Assembly (NCBI GenBank): GCA_040954595.2 | Contig: CM082577.2 | Coordinates: forward strand, 18,414,001 to 18,478,000 | Length of the DNA: 64,000 bases | Reading direction: 5' to 3' | DNA from: Balanoglossus misakiensis | Lineage: Eukaryota > Hemichordata | Shown: one piece after another, positions 11,000 to 23,066 of the stretch | How positions within the stretch are numbered: position 1 is the first letter of the stretch | Layout of the letters: each line of letters starts with the position of its first letter | The notes under the pieces: generated by a model | What the model was told of the DNA's origin: nothing | The model's input: only the letters and a program-made list of their open reading frames with translations | Database searches by the model: none | Translations under genes and position numbers: made by a program

Positions 11000-13444
11000 T
11001 TCTCTAGGGTCTATGATTCTGCAGAATCATCAAGTAATACATTCTGCAGATTTATCAACTTGTTTAAAAGAATGTGTCAGAAAATATTTCTTAACCTTCC
11101 AGAACGCCAGTAATACATTCTGCAGAATTATCAAGTAATACATTCTGCAGAATTATCAACTTATTTAAAAGAATGTGTCAGAAAATATTTCTTAACCTTC
11201 CAGAACGCCAGTAATACATTCTGCAGAATTATCAAGTAATACATAGAATTATCAACTTGTTTAAAAGAATGTGTCAGAAAATATTTCTTAACCTTCCAGA
11301 ACGCCAGTAATACATTCTGCAGAATTATCAAGTAATACATTCTGCAGAATTATCTACTTATTTCAAAGAATGTGTCAGAAAATATTTCTTAACCTTCCAG
11401 AACGCCAGTAATACATTCTGCAGAATTATCAAGTAATACATTCTGCAGTATTATCAAGTAATACATTCTGCAGAATTATCAACTTTTTTAAAGAATGTGT
11501 CAGAAAATATTTCTTAACCTTCCAGAACGCCAGTAATACATTCTGCAGAATCATCAAGTAATACATTCTGCAGAATTATCAACTTGTTTAAAAGAATGTG
11601 TCAGAAAATGTTTCTTAACCTTCCAGAACGCCAGTAATACATTCTGCAGAATTATCAAGTAATACATTCTGCAGAATTATCAACTTATTTAAAAGAATGT
11701 GTCAGAAAATATTTCTTAACCTTCCAGAACGCCAGTAATACATTCTGCAGAATTATCAAGTAATACATAGAATTATCAACTTGTTTAAAAGAATGTGTCA
11801 GAAAATATTTCTTAACCTTCCAGAACGCCAGTAATACATTCTGCAGAATTATCAAGTAATACATAGAATTATCAACTTGTTTAAAAGAATGTGTCAGAAA
11901 ATATTTCTTAACCTTCCAGAACGCCAGTAATACATTCTGCAGAATTATCAAGTAATACATTCTGCAGAATTATCAACTTGTTTAAAAGAATGTGTCAGAA
12001 AATATTTCTTAACCTTCCAGAACGCCAGTAATACATTCTGCTGAATTATCAAGTTATACATTCTGCAGAATTATCAAGTAATACATTCTGCAGAATTATC
12101 AACTTATTTCAAAGAATGTGTCAGAAAATATTTCTTAACCTTCCAGAACTCCAGTAATACATTCTGCAGAATTATCAAGTAATACATTCTGCAGAATTAT
12201 CAAGTAATACATTCTGCAGAATTATCAAGTAATACATTCTGCAGATTTATCAACTTGTTTAAAAGAATGTGTCAGAAAATATTTCTTAACCTTCCAGAAC
12301 GCCAGTAATACATTCTGCAGAATTATCAAGTAATACATTCTGCAGATTTATCAACTTGTTTAAAAGAATGTGTCAGAAAATATTTCTTAACCTTCCAGAA
12401 CGCCAGTAATACATTCTGCAGAATTATCAAGTAATACATTCTGCAGAATTATCAACTTGTTTAAAAGAATGTGTCAGAAAATATTTCTTAACCTTCCAGA
12501 ACGCCAGTAATACATTCTGCAGAATTATCAAGTAATACATTCTGCAGAATTATCAACTTGTTTAAAAGAATGTGTCAGAAAATATTTCTTAACCTTCCAG
12601 AACGCCAGTAATACATTCTGCAGAATTATCAAGTAATACATTCTGCAGAATTATCAAGTAATACATTCTGCAGAATTATCAACTTGTTTAAAAGAATGTG
12701 TCAGAAAATATTTCTTAACCTTCCAGAACGCCAGTAATACATTCGGCAGAATTATCAAGTAATACATTCTGCAGAATTATCAACTTGTTTAAAAGAATGT
12801 GTCAGAAAATATTTCTTAACCTTCCAGAACGCCAGTAATACATTCTGCAGAATTATCAAGTAATACATTCTGCAGAATTATCAACTTGTTTAAAAGAATG
12901 TGTCAGAAAATATTTCTTAACCTTCCAGAACGCCAGTAATACATTCTGCAGAATTATCAAGTTATACATTCTGCAGAATTATCAAGTAATACATTCTGCA
13001 GAATTATCTACTTATTTCAAAGAATGTGTCAGAAAATATTTCTTAACCTTCCAGAACGCCAGTAATACATTCTGCAGAATTATCAAGTAATACATTCTGC
13101 AGAATTATCAACTTGTTTAAAAGAATGTGTCAGAAAATATTTCTTAACCTTCCAGAACGCCAGTAATACATTCTGCAGAATTATCAAGTAATACATTCTG
13201 CAGAATTATCAAGTAATACATTCTGCAGAATTATCAACTTGTTTAAAAGAATGTGTCAGAAAATATTTCTTAACCTTCCAGAACGCCAGTAATACATTCT
13301 GCAGAATTATCAAGTAATACATTCTGCAGAATTATCAACTTGTTTAAAAGAATGTGTCAGAAAATATTTCTTAACCTTCCAGAACGCCAGTAATACATTT
13401 TGCAGAATTATCAACTTGTTTAAAAGAATGTGTCAGAAAATGTT
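11000..13444 (+). repeat. 2.4-kb satellite array based on ATTCTGCAGAAT
   Basis: About 23 higher-order units of roughly 94-145 bp are present. Each has a constant part (acttgtttaaaagaatgtgt, then cagaaaatatttcttaacct, then tccagaacgccag) followed by one to four copies of a 25-bp module, agtaatacattctgcagaat plus tatca. Each full module contains the 12-bp perfect palindrome ATTCTGCAGAAT. Variation is mostly in the number of modules, not base changes, which points to recent homogenisation. Frames inside are repeat artefacts. Confidence 0.95.
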
Positions 13445-13635
13445 TATTTCCTGGACTCTTACTGTCATACATTTGTGATACTATTATTACATACAGTTTT
13501 GGAAACAAGGCAGATAAGACTTATTTGAGATTTAGAATTGTTTTCTCAACATGAATGCTAAATGATGTGGATGTCATTGTGTGGCTTCTCCATGTATTTA
13601 TAGCTTCCTCCTGCTTGCTTAATTTTGGATACCCA
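13445..13635. other. Short spacer, no gene seen
   Basis: Non-repetitive AT-rich sequence lies between the satellite and the outermost nested transposon. It ends in CCCA (13632-13635), the left target duplication of that transposon. Confidence 0.5.
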
Positions 13636-13868
13636 CAGTCGAGAAACTGGGTAGTGAATTTGCATATGTTAATGAGATTTTACTTTGAATAGCACAGTCC
13701 AGGGTTTTATCAATGTCGCTAAAAATAGATTTGCGCGAGTGCGCATGCGTCCGGCAACAGTGAAATGCGGACAAAAGCGGACATTGACGTAGCATCGACT
13801 GAGCGAAGCACGTAGCGATAGCGTTGCGCTTTTTACTTTTAAAAACTTTGTTTTGGTTTACTTCCGCG

Positions 13869-14147
13869 ATGGGCGCTACTAAACATTGCTGTTACGGACA
13901 TTGCACGAGTGACTCGAGGTACACCGATCGTGTTGAAATGAAAGATGTTTTCTTCATCCGATTTCCGAAGCCACATCGTAATATTTTGAAATGTCAAAAA
14001 TGGATTTATGCTTGCGGGAGACAGGGTTTCGGCGTCGACAATGTCAAAAAGGACACCTATATTTGTAGCCTCCACTTCGTAGGCAGGAAGGGACCAACAA
14101 GCGACCATCCCTACCTCATATCAATATTGCAAATATCTCTCGTATAG
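13869..14147 (+). pseudogene. THAP zinc-finger domain fragment
   Basis: From the ATG in tccgcgatggg the frame reads MGATKHCCYGHC, then FFIRFPKP, then CQKWIYACGRQGF, then YICSLHF and a downstream DHP. The C-x-(2-4)-C pair, the Trp, the C-x2-H of CSLHF and the following proline are hallmarks of the THAP C2CH DNA-binding finger. This finger is used by P-element transposases and by several TIR-transposon proteins to bind their ends. The frame stops at 14147, about 30 residues beyond the domain, with no transposase core following, so this is a truncated or first-exon remnant. Confidence 0.78.
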
Positions 14148-14536
14148 TCATGTCAACAACACTACTTTTATCAGTAAGGACCTGTGGCAGACCACCACCC
14201 CCCCCCCCCCACACACAGCCTAGCCCGTAGTTTATTTCCGCGCAGTATATTGCGTTGGTCTATATTTTTATCGCCTATTCGACACTTGATCTGAGAACAT
14301 AAATAAAAAACACACCAGAGCATAACAACAACGTTTCGAAGAACGACGAGAACATTAACAGTGGACCTATAAACCGGGGTCGCGGTGCACAACATCGTTG
14401 GCGCGCATACATACGTGCAGACGACACAAACACAAGTGGGGAAATATTGAACAGCAAAATAATCTCACAAGAAATAATAAGTTTAACGATTTTTTTCTTG
14501 AAATTCTATTGCCTTAAATTCATTTCACATCAATAT

Positions 14537-14761
14537 TTAGTATGCCTGCTTCCGAAGAAGCCGGTCAATGCGGAAGTAAACAATAATTACGATGATGAAC
14601 TTGAATGAACTCATCAGCTCCACTTTTTTCCCACTTGTTTTTATACCTCTACATTTCAGCCACCTTTTAAGTTGCTCAACAGAGTGCTTCTCAACAGATG
14701 CATATGCAAGCTTTGCACCAGGAACATCCAGTGAAATTGGTTCGTTCGACGCCGGCATCAT
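14537..14761 (-). pseudogene. SAP-like DNA-binding domain fragment
   Basis: Read on the minus strand from an ATG at 14761, the frame gives MMPASNEPISLDVPGAKL and then HSVEQLKRWLKCRGIKTSGK followed by KVELMS. This fits the helix-extended loop-helix of a SAP motif (a short chromatin/DNA-binding module). In animal repeat families it often sits at the start of nuclease-like transposon proteins. The rest of the protein is absent: after about 50 residues the sequence turns hydrophobic and meaningless. It may have ended at a splice donor now lost. Confidence 0.6.
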
Positions 14762-15492
14762 AATGTAAACAAACAAAGCTCGCTCAGCGCAGCCAGCTGA
14801 TGGGGCGGTCCTGGGGGCAATCGACGCGTACCCGCGACTTTGTCCGCATTTTCGAACTCATGAATATTCATTAGATTTTGATGACGTAAACCCTGAACTG
14901 TGCTATTTCAACAGCGCCACCATTACTTCAAGAACCGTTGGTGTATTTTTTCACTTTCAGAAAATCGTCTTTTTCTACACCAAATGGTGAGATTTGTGCC
15001 ACCAAACTTCGTCGCTCAGGTTTGATAGACGTAACCTATCGTCCGATCGAGTTGAAAGTGGAAAATTTATCGTATTTCTGTTCGATCTCTGATATTATTT
15101 GTACGCTACGTCTAGCGAATGTGGTAAAATAAACACTGCGTCGTTTCCGTTTGCAAGCATAAAATTGTTCCAAGTGTGCTTTTTGTATTAGTTTTATATC
15201 TTATATTTTGAACGGATATCGTTTCGTTTTGGCTCAAGCTTCCCAAAGTGGAGTTTCGGGCCATTGAATTTGAGTATGTTTTGGGTGGTCGACGCCAGCA
15301 AAATCCAATATGGCGGCTGATTGTTTACTCTCTCATCGGATCGCGATCATGTCACTGAGGTGCATCCACGCAAAATTCTTTGGACTTGTGTATGTCTAAA
15401 TCGTGTATATTTTCGTCTCACATTAACATAGCTATCACTTTGCTATTGTTTTACCAGAGAAGTGGATTTTTTTTTTCGGATTTATTGGTGCA

Positions 15493-17557
15493 TTGTTGGC
15501 TTCCAGGGTTATACTACTAAGTACATGCTTGTACTACAGATACCATAAAACGCAGAAAAATGGTGATTGTATGTGGAGTCAATCCTTGTCTTTGTGGACA
15601 AGGAGGGTGCATCGTTCACGCATAAACTCTGTCAGTAAAAATGCACTGTTGCAAATTAACAAAACCTGCTCTGAAGTGGAAAAAAACAAGGTTCTGTATA
15701 CACACTCAACTGAAATAAAAACAAAAGTTGCAAATATTTTAAATGTGCTTAAAAGTGCTAGCAAGCCTTCATTTAATAATTACAAAGCTTACAAGTACCA
15801 TATTTCCACATTTGTACGACTGGCAGAGCATCAATATAATATTTGTATTAAAAATGCGGGATAAGAGTAAAGTAAAAATTAATGTAGTGAAACAAATAAA
15901 AACAGTGTGTAATCAACTGCAAGAGTTTAAAAAATTGCTGCAGTCTGTGTGCAAAATGTCAGGACCTCTAAAACATCATTGCCATAAGCGTCGCCAAGAA
16001 TTTATAAAAGACAAGTCCATTATTATGGCAGAAACCATGATTAAAAAATGTTTGTCACAATGCAGTCAAGCCTTACTCCTGTTATGTGACATACAAAGCA
16101 GATTCTGTAGACTCAAATCAAAATTCAAGGCAATTCAATCTGATAAAAAGATTGCAAGTGGATTATCTGAGGAATTAAATTTGAACACTGATAGTTGCAA
16201 ATTATTCTTTCAGGGAAAACCCTTGTATGGACGAATAAATATACCAACAAAAAGGGGATGCATTTATACATTTATATTAGTGGGTTTGGAGGAGTTCTTC
16301 CATTAAGTCAGCAGGCTCACCCTGACAAAGAAAAATGTGGACCCTGTCAAAAGTGTAGCATATCATCAACTCCAAGATGGTACCACATACCGGGTACAGT
16401 AAATAAGCCAGACAATTTCAAAGATTGGGTTGTAAAAGAAATGAATCTATCTCCATCTGGTTGTCTATGCAATAGCTGCAGAATATGTGTAGAAAAAGAC
16501 TTTGAAGCACAAGCCCAGGGTAGTACCAAACAGGCACCTCATCAAAAAGACAAAACGTGTCACATTTGTGGAAATGTCTCTTGCCACAAAACCAGGGTGG
16601 ATGATAAAACCAGATTTCTAGCCATGTTTAATTTTCATAGGCAATGTGAGAGTGCCGACTTGCCAGATGATGTAGACTTATGTGCAGCTCCCTATATGCA
16701 GTGGTGCCAAAGATAAATCCAAAATTGTTGCATCCCAGATTGTCATAAACGCTTGACCTCTTCTACTCTAAATATCCCCACAATCCAGAGTTACTAATGG
16801 AGCACTTTACTGAACATGGGGACTATCCTGGATTAAAACTGGATGAAACTAGCACACTGTGTAAAAAAGGGCTACATGCCTTTGTATCGCACAGTAGAAA
16901 AATGAAAAGAAAAAAATTGTCACTCAAGTGACACAGGGTTATCAAACATTATATGTAAACTTCAAGATAATTTGATAATTTTAATCCAGAGGCTGAGCTG
17001 GATGAAATAATTTTAATCAAAAGAGCAATGCAATGCATGTTGGGGACAAACTGGTTTTTGGAGAACCCATGTTATTGGTCACAAGCTCACCGACATCACA
17101 TTACACTTCCTCCTCATGAAAACTCAGGATACAATGTGGAAAATGGGAAAATAAATATACTGTGGGATTCTGTGGAAAATATGCAGAAGGTTCAAGAGCG
17201 TGTGATGTTTTACACAAAAGGGTGTAAATGTAAGAAAACAGGATGCAGGAATCATACATGTAAATGCAAAAAGAAGGACATGATGTGTGGCCCAGGCTGT
17301 AATTGCCTGAACTGTGTGAACAATACAATAACAAGGGCAGGGAACTGCAGACAGAAACTGATGAAATTATTGATTCAGAAGAAGAAACAAATAATGATGA
17401 TAATGAAATCACAAATTGTGAAATAGAAGAAATTATTGAGGATGAACAAGAATATGATTTACCAGAAGAAAATGTTCTCGAAGTTGATGATAGCACCTTG
17501 ACAGCGATGATGAAATTGCTGGGTAAAACTAGCAAATGTATTTGCCAATGTTACTAA
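15493..17557 (+). pseudogene. Decayed Cys-rich/CXC-domain transposon protein
   Basis: Coding pieces lie in shifting frames. 15660-15860 and 15860-16240 are helical and Lys-rich (KTKVANILNVLKSASK; IKTVCNQLQEFKKLLQSVC). 16290-16716 has a zinc cluster (KEKCGPCQKCSISS, then PSGCLCNSCRICV) and a second CHICGNVSCH motif. 17028-17330 ends in a full CXC domain: GCKCKKTGCRNHTCKCKKKD, then MMCGPGCNCLNC. After a frame change an acidic tail follows (DEIIDSEEETNNDDNE). CXC domains bind DNA through clustered cysteines. The pieces are collinear and on one strand, so they probably formed one protein of the enclosing CCCA-flanked transposon. No intact start-to-stop frame or recognisable catalytic core remains. 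Confidence 0.65.
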
Positions 17558-18118
17558 CTCAGTGTGGCTGTACGTGGCAGGGTGGGGGGGGGGCATGCAA
17601 CATACGCGGTGACTTGCAAGGAGAGTCAGTATTTCGCATAACCGTAGCCGCAATAATTGTAGCCCTGGTGGACTGGGTCGTGCAGGTTGGGCTTTAGCTC
17701 ACATTGTGTGGTTCGCGGCTTGTGCGAAGCTCACTTTAACGCCGGGAACTTACAGACCTAACTTCGACGCATACACATCGCGCGCAACATCGAAACCCGG
17801 AAGTAAGTGACCTGGATCAGTCAACACTGCGTCGTTTGCGTTTGCAAGGCGGCACTACTCCCATATTTGGACTGAAGTACCCTTGAACTTTCCAAATCAT
17901 GTGATTGAAATATCGTGATGGCTCACGACCTCCTTGACCCCGTACCCGTTCGCTGAAAGTTGGCCCGTCGTAGCGTGATAAATCACCGTAATGACTGGTG
18001 CCGAGATGGGTCGTGAATTGCAAGAAAATGACGCTAAAAATGGCAGATTTTTTCGTTATCCCAATAATTACTTCATAATACCTCAGAAAAGTTGATTTTT
18101 CTTTTTCTTTCGGGGTTT
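17558..18118. other. Spacer between the CXC remnant and piggyBac
   Basis: No gene was recognised. A G-rich run occurs at 17582-17592. The motif aacactgcgtcgttt at about 17824 also occurs near 15133, so a small internal repeat of the enclosing transposon is likely. Confidence 0.4.
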
Positions 18119-18880
18119 TTAACCCTTTCCTTCCGATCTCAGTGAAAACACGTAGGAAAAAATGTGCGCCCTGACAGGCTAGCTACGGAAAAAAACGTAG
18201 TTGAACTTTAACCTTATTTAAATAAAGATTTTAGCCTATAGGGGGGTTACTAAATTGAGCATTGCATAGGGGAATTCCTGCCCTCTCTAATGATATATGA
18301 TAAGCCGGCTCTTGAATATTTATGTGACCTTTGCCGTTTGTTTTGCTTCCGTATTGCGTGATTTTTTGAGTGGCGATTTTAAAAATGGCTGATCTGAGCG
18401 ATAGTGTGGAGGCTGGACATCGTATTGCGGATATTTTTTGTGACAGTAGCTGTGATTCATTTTATGGTTTTACCGAGTCCGATATCGAAGATGACATACC
18501 CTTGGCTCAACTCTGCAATAGACATGCATCGTCTGACAGTGAGGTGGGATCGGACTTTGAAATTTCTGACGCCGATGATGAAGCCGGAAGTAATGTTGGA
18601 GAATGTTGGTATTACGCGGGAATGTCACAACCGGAGCGTGTTGGAACTTTTCAAACTCTTTTTCACGGGAGTTGTAATGAACCACATCGTCGCCGAAACC
18701 AACCGTTAGGCGAACCAACAGCGTGCAGCAGAAGCCGGCGGCCCTAAATCGGACTGGCCTGAGAACGGCATAAATATCGCACATCTTGAAGTTTTTTCTG
18801 GGACTGACCATTGCCATGGGCCTTGTTGATAAGAAAGGGTCGTTCAAGGATTACTGGTCAAATTTCTGGCTGACTCGATT

Positions 18881-20384
18881 GCCGGTGTTCTGCCATCTAT
18901 ACTCCGCTGCCATCTATACTCCTTGCTCATTTGCATACATGCATATGCATATTCTTCTTTTGATATGCAAATATGTAGTTCTTGTCAATCTATACTCACG
19001 GTCGCGGTAGCTCGGGTCAAGAATAACCACAAGATCACTACTTTTTCAACCGTTTTTCATCGTTTCGCTACATAAACAAACGAACGAGCCGTTCGGGGAA
19101 GATAGAAATACATGCGATACAGGTGTAAGATGGTTTTGTTGACTGAATTTGAAGAAGTATAGCAGTATAGATGGCAATGAGAGTATAGATGGCAGGGTCC
19201 TCTGTCAACTATACTGCCTGCCATCTATACTCCCATTGCCCTCGATCCATCCTGCCATCTATACTCCCATTGCCCTCGATCCATCCTGCCATCTATACTC
19301 CCATTGCCCTCGATCCATCCTGCCATCTATACTCCCATTGCCCTCGATCCATCCTGCCATCTATACTCCCATTGCCCTCGATCCATCCTGCCATCTATAC
19401 TCCCATTGCCCTCGATCCATCCTGCCATCTATACTCCCATTGCCCTCGATCCATCCTGCCATCTATACTCCTATTGCCAATCAAGCCCCTATAGCTGCCC
19501 AATTTCACATATATTTTTTCTAAAGTAAAATATTTCAACTACCAGTATAACCCCTATATTCTAAAATCGTCACTATATAGCCATATTACTTGCATTTGCA
19601 TCAGTCTGCCATCTCTTGTCGACGCATACCGTGATAGCTGCGTACTGTTTGTATGGATGTTGATTGAATTGGTGCGGCACCGTTTAAATACAAAGCGCGC
19701 GTTTTAAAATCACTACATACAGCCACAATCGGGCATCTTTAAGGTGTTCATCTATATCAGTAAGCTTTATGGACCAATTTAAATGGAAAATATAAAAGTC
19801 ATGAAGATAATGCAAAACGTATTGGCAGCTCTGGAGGCTTTCATACACTAATAACACGCACACATTAGATAAATAAATGCACAATTTGCTATCGACAGTA
19901 CAGTAATTTTCATGCAAGTCCTGTAGAACGAACTTTCGCAAACCGTGATCAAACGAACTGAGCCCACAGTCGCACGACCGAGCCGACCATTTTCGGGTAC
20001 CGGGTACTTGAGTTTATGTGCGTCGATATCAAGGCCACTCCCCACAGCACTGACATGAGTCGACACATGTCCCGGCGAGTCGAACGTTAGACCCAATGCC
20101 AGGCTTATGTGAAGAATAAAACATAAGTTCTGTTTTATTATTTTTGAAACAGCCAGTATGCTACGTTACTCTTAAAGAGAAAATTAACGCTATACTGTAG
20201 TATAGTTGGCAAGAGAGCATAGTTGGCAAGAGAGCATAGTTGGCACACGCTTCTGCCATATATACTCACGTAACATACTGTATTAGAATATCATTTGCAT
20301 ATCAAAAGAAGAATATGCATATGCATGTATGCAAATGAGCAAGGAGTATAGATGGCAGCGGAGTATAGATGGCAGAACACCGGC
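18881..20384. mobile_element. 1504-bp TIR element with 92-bp perfect TIRs
   Basis: Positions 18881-18972 are exactly repeated in inverse at 20293-20384, beginning GCCGGTGTTCTGCCATCTAT. It interrupts the piggyBac frame. Joining 18880 to 20385 gives LTRFFSATMPRD, the expected family sequence, so the insertion appears to have no target duplication. The motif TGCCATCTATACTCC occurs twice in each TIR, eight times in an internal minisatellite, and in inverted or degenerate form near 19155-19195 and 20195-20270. No protein is encoded. The family is unknown to me. Confidence 0.85.
19218..19478 (+). repeat. 34-bp minisatellite, eight units
   Basis: Units start every 34 bases from 19218 with ctgccatctatactcccatt, followed by gccctcgatccatc. 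They are almost identical. The first 16 bases match the motif in the TIRs of the enclosing element. The frames across it encode only repeats and are not genes. Confidence 0.95.
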
Positions 20385-21586
20385 CTTCAGTGCTACGATG
20401 CCAAGGGACATGTACTGTCAGATACTGCGCTATCTCCATTTCGTTGACAACGAAACTGCCGTAACTGATAGAAACGATCCTACTTTCGATAAGCTATGGA
20501 AAATCCGTCCAGTATGGGATATGGTCACCGGTTATCTGAGAAGGTACATACATCCCGAGCGGTGTTTGTCGATCGATGAGTCCATGATTAAATTCAAGGG
20601 GCGCATTTCTTTCCGGCAATACATCAAGAACAAGCCAACAAGTGGGGAATCAAAGTCTTTGCTTTGGCCGAAGCCAAATCCGGGTATGTGCTGAATGCAA
20701 TGGTCTACACGGGGCGGGTAACTCTACAACTCAGTGACTCTCCAACAAATGAAGTTGTCCTTCAACTATGCCAACCGTACACCAATAAAGGACATTACCT
20801 ATTCAGTAACAATTACTACACCAGCCCAACTTTATACAGCGAGTTGGAAGACAAGCAGATCTTAGCCTGTGGTACTGTGAGAATGAATAGGAAAGGGCTT
20901 CCCGACGACATGAAAAAGTCTACCCCCATTGTGAAAAATCTGAGACGTGGGGAGTCTGTATATTGGCAGAAAAGGTGTATGACTGCTGTTGTGTGGAAAG
21001 ATTCAGCTCATGTATCTTTATTGGCTACAACACCAGTCAGCGACAACTCACAGGCAGTGCAGAGATCTGTGAAAGTGGGAGGAAGATGGACTCGCCAGGA
21101 AGTCAACAGACCGGAAGCGATTGCCCAATACAACAACTATATGGGTGGAGTTGATCTGGCTGATCAACGTCTACAGTCATACAAGAGACACATGAAAGGA
21201 CAGACATGGTATTTCCAAATATTTTGGTATTTGTTGGAAGTGGCTATCTTGAATGCTTTCTTGTTGTTCAAGAAAAGCAATCCTGCAACAAAGAAAACCA
21301 TGTTGAGATTCCGTGAGGAATTGTGCGACCAGCTTATTGGCAGTAGGTCGTTCACTAAACAGCCAGGTCGACGTCCTTCAGCACCTCTTCCTGCTGATGT
21401 CAGGTTTGACAGAACCAGAGAGCATGCACCTGAAAGGAAAGAAACCACCTCTACATGCAAAGTACATCTGCAAAGGAAAGACACAAATTAAAGCTGCAAG
21501 CAGCGTTGGCGGGGCACAAGCGGTTCCCATGGTGACCAGCAAATGCCACGGCTGTATCTGCTGGGGATACCAAGATATGGGAAAGT

Positions 21587-21609
21587 AGGTCAAAGGTCAC
21601 CTGAGGTCA
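21587..21609 (+). promoter_or_regulatory. Triple AGGTCA cluster (DR1 plus DR4 spacing)
   Basis: The order is AGGTCA, A, AGGTCA, CCTG, AGGTCA. AGGTCA is the consensus nuclear-receptor half-site, and 1- and 4-base spacings are classic response-element spacings. The same arrangement recurs inverted at 31218-31240 and at about 31456-31478. Function is not shown by sequence. Confidence 0.35.
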
Positions 21610-21789
21610 CCCCAAATTTGGGCAAAAATATTGGACCCCATACTAGTCTAGATCCAACAAAAAACCAGACCCCTAGCCCTATTGGTTCGCCTGCAATTAG
21701 GTATGCACATAATAATGAGGTCTTGTGTAAGACTCCATATGTGCTCCATCGGCCCCCCAAAAGCCAGGACTCTAACTGCTGTGGATGCT

Positions 21790-22300
21790 GAGATATGGGA
21801 AAGTAGATCAAAGGTCATCCAAGGTCACCCAACATTTGGGCATAAAATTTTGACCCCAGAGTGGGCCATGTCCAACTAAAACCAGACCTCTAGCCCTATT
21901 GGTTAGCCTGGAATTAGATATGCAGAAAAATTATGTTTCAGAAATAGGTCAAGGGTCATTGCCATGGGAAAGTAGATCAAAGGTCATCCAAGGTCACCCA
22001 AAATTTGGGCATAAAATTTTGACCCCAGAGTGGGCCATGTCCAACTAAAACCAGACCTCTAGCCCTATTGGTTAGCCTGGAATTAGATATGCAGAAAAAT
22101 GATGTTTCAGAAATAGGTCAAGGGTCATTGCCATGGGAAAGTAGATCAAAGGTCATCCAAGGTCACCCAAAATTTGGGCATAAAATTTTGACCCCAGAGT
22201 GGGCCATGTCCAACTAAAACCAGACCTCTAGCCCTATTGGTTAGCCTGGAATTAGATATGCAGAAAAATGATGTTTCAGAAATAGGTCAAGGGTCATTGC
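21790..22300 (+). repeat. 171-bp tandem repeat, three units
   Basis: Units begin near 21790, 21959 and 22130 with catgggaaagtagatcaaag. Each carries gatcaaaggtcatccaaggt, gaccccagagtgggccatgt and tagccctattggttagcc. This is the internal repeat of the Helentron-like family, also seen inverted at 31-32, 34-35 and 55-56 kb in diverged form. Confidence 0.88.
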
Positions 22301-23062
22301 CAAAATTACCAAAATATTTGTGTCATGTCCTGGCAGCATTGGTACCCATGTCCACAAAATTCATGACTGTGGTGCTTTGACAAGAGGAGGTATGGGGAAT
22401 ATGCATATATAATTAGTTGTTTTAAAACTGGGTCAAAGGTCATGTGAAAATTTCCCCGAAAAATTGTGACAACTTCCGGTCATATGATGACTCATATCCA
22501 AAAAAAGAATTTCCGTGCTGTCAACATTTTGGCTACAAAACGGAATTTTCATTTTTCAATGGTTTTCCGATAATCCAACATGGCCGCCATAATGATCGAC
22601 CAATCACAGTGCGCTTCGCAAACTTGATAGACATAGGTTAGGTGACCACATACCCCGAATCCCGTGACTCGGCAATCGCTGGTTCTGGAGAAGAAGATTT
22701 TTAAAGTTTTAAGTAGTTTTTCAGAAAAACAATTGTAGCAAAAAAACTTTATGTGTGACGTCATGATTTCAATGGAGTAAAATGATGGACAGAAGGTAGG
22801 CTACCTGCACACCAAATTTGAACTCGATCGGCCCAGCAGTTTTTGAGAAGGACTCGTTTAACGATTTTCAGGAAATCCAATATGGCCGCCAGGTCACGTG
22901 ACTAATTAAATATTCACGAGCCACTGCACGTCTACTCATTGGCCCCTATCACCCTACCAAGTTTCAGCCCCCTAGGTGCAGCGGTTTTCCAGATCTACCT
23001 CGCCGAATTTCTCGGAAGAAGAAGAAGAAGATTTTTATTATAAGATTTTCAAGCACCATTTA
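22301..23062 (+). other. Non-coding body of the Helentron-like element
   Basis: No gene is seen. Family phrases such as accaaatttgaactcgatcg and ccaagtttcagccccctagg recur in variant form at the other Helentron-like copies, followed by a (gaa)n stretch and gatttttattata at about 23015-23040. Confidence 0.55.
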
Positions 23063-23066
23063 ATTA

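Larger units (their letters stand above)
13687..14909. mobile_element. 1.2-kb TIR element with THAP and SAP gene ends
   Basis: The left end is gaatagcacagtccagggtt. The right end, read on the reverse strand, is gaaatagcacagttcagggt. The imperfect TIR extends about 25 bp. A target duplication could not be settled because of a one-base indel at the tip. A THAP-type frame begins near the left end and points right. A SAP-type frame begins near the right end and points left. The layout looks like an internal-deletion derivative of a larger two-gene transposon. Confidence 0.68.

Noticed and set aside
11685-11960. Minus-strand frame repeating YYLIILQNVLLAFWKVKKYF
   Set aside because: It lies wholly in the ATTCTGCAGAAT satellite and follows its period.
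11000-13444. CRISPR-like regular repeat array
   Set aside because: The modules between constant parts are themselves repeats, not unique spacers, and the genome is eukaryotic.
19149-19528. Open frames of about 75-125 codons rich in Pro, Ser, His and Tyr
   Set aside because: They are frames through the 34-bp minisatellite; all three frames stay open because the unit lacks stops, so they are no evidence of a protein.
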